NCBI GenBank assembly: GCA_045132895.1
Contig: JBGUTC010000107.1
Coordinates: forward strand, 1-6,282
Reading direction: 5' to 3'
DNA from: UMGS755 sp045132895
Lineage (GTDB): Bacteria; Bacillota; Clostridia; UBA1381; UBA9506
Length of the DNA stretch: 6,282 bases
Each line of letters opens with the position of its first letter. Position 1 is the first letter of the stretch. The position numbers and the translations under genes are program-made. Below, piece by piece: positions 6,091 through 6,282 of this stretch. Under the pieces are notes generated by a model. The model searched no databases, was not told the DNA's origin, and was given only the letters and a program-made list of their open reading frames with translations.

Positions 6091-6282
6091 TTATTCCGGT
6101 TTCTTCTCAAGTTTTAAAGGATAGTCGCCTAACTTATTGATCTTAAAGCCGTTCTTTTTATATTCTTCGTAGTCAAAGGCTTCCAGCTCATCAATGGAAA
6201 GCTTATGGAATTCATAGAAGTTATGCCACCATTCATAGCCGGTTCCCAGTTCTGCACCAAGGTATGCATCTGCAATATCGCA
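6091..6282 (-). CDS. Unrecognised protein, C-terminal 63 residues
   Basis: An open frame enters from the high-coordinate edge and ends at TAA (6093-6091), 20 nt before the SGNH hydrolase start. It encodes 63 residues without a break. The tail is rich in aromatic and charged residues: an AELGTGYEWWHNFYEF stretch (residues 10-25 of the visible part) precedes a probably helical segment with FDYEEYKKNG, and the end is basic and acidic (LKLEKKPE). Codon use and tight spacing match the other operon genes, so I consider it a real gene end rather than a chance frame. I do not recognise the family from this fragment. It could be a catabolic enzyme, but no function is assigned. Confidence 0.7.
   Translation of the reverse strand, partial: CDIADAYLGAELGTGYEWWHNFYEFHKLSIDELEAFDYEEYKKNGFKINKLGDYPLKLEKKPE

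Larger units (their letters stand above)
486..6282 (-). other. Predicted operon (five genes plus terminator)
   Basis: Five co-directional genes are separated by 20, 17, 20 and 12 nt, each with its own ribosome binding site, and end in a strong intrinsic terminator. No gap is large enough for an internal terminator or a separate intergenic promoter, so transcription most likely enters from upstream of 6282. Internal promoters inside coding sequence cannot be excluded. Confidence 0.75.

Overview
The window looks like a piece of a carbohydrate-utilisation locus from a Gram-positive anaerobe of the class Clostridia (Lachnospiraceae or Oscillospirales-like). The basis is moderate GC, strong AAGGAG-type ribosome binding sites, a Sec-exported multidomain surface enzyme with Clostridia-type Ig-like and LamG-like modules, and an LplB/YtcP-type sugar ABC permease. 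Genus cannot be told from this sequence. Every gene lies on the minus strand, so the locus is read from high to low coordinates.

In transcription order: (1) the last 63 codons of an unrecognised gene (6282-6091); (2) a cytoplasmic SGNH/GDSL esterase (6070-5345); (3) a small single-domain cupin (5327-4983); (4) a secreted 1132-residue protein with two Ig-like/LamG-like pairs in front of an alpha/beta-hydrolase (esterase) domain (4962-1564); (5) a Gfo/Idh/MocA-family sugar dehydrogenase (1551-523). The gaps are only 12-20 nt and each gene has its own Shine-Dalgarno site, so these five most likely form the end of one operon. A 15-bp hairpin with a U-tract follows the last stop codon by one nucleotide and closes the transcript.

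The 266-nt gap at 257-522 holds this terminator, an AT-rich stretch with several inverted repeats, and a candidate extended -10 promoter. It then reads into the first 85 codons of an ABC transporter permease (256-1), which therefore appears to begin a second transcript.

A working model (inference): the secreted hydrolase binds a glycan through its LamG-like modules and removes acyl groups or otherwise cleaves esters outside the cell. The ABC system imports oligosaccharides, the cytoplasmic SGNH esterase removes remaining acyl groups, and the Gfo/Idh dehydrogenase and cupin process or sense the released sugar. No glycoside hydrolase or polysaccharide lyase is visible inside the window, so the substrate is unknown. 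I see no mobile element, CRISPR array, tRNA or rRNA.
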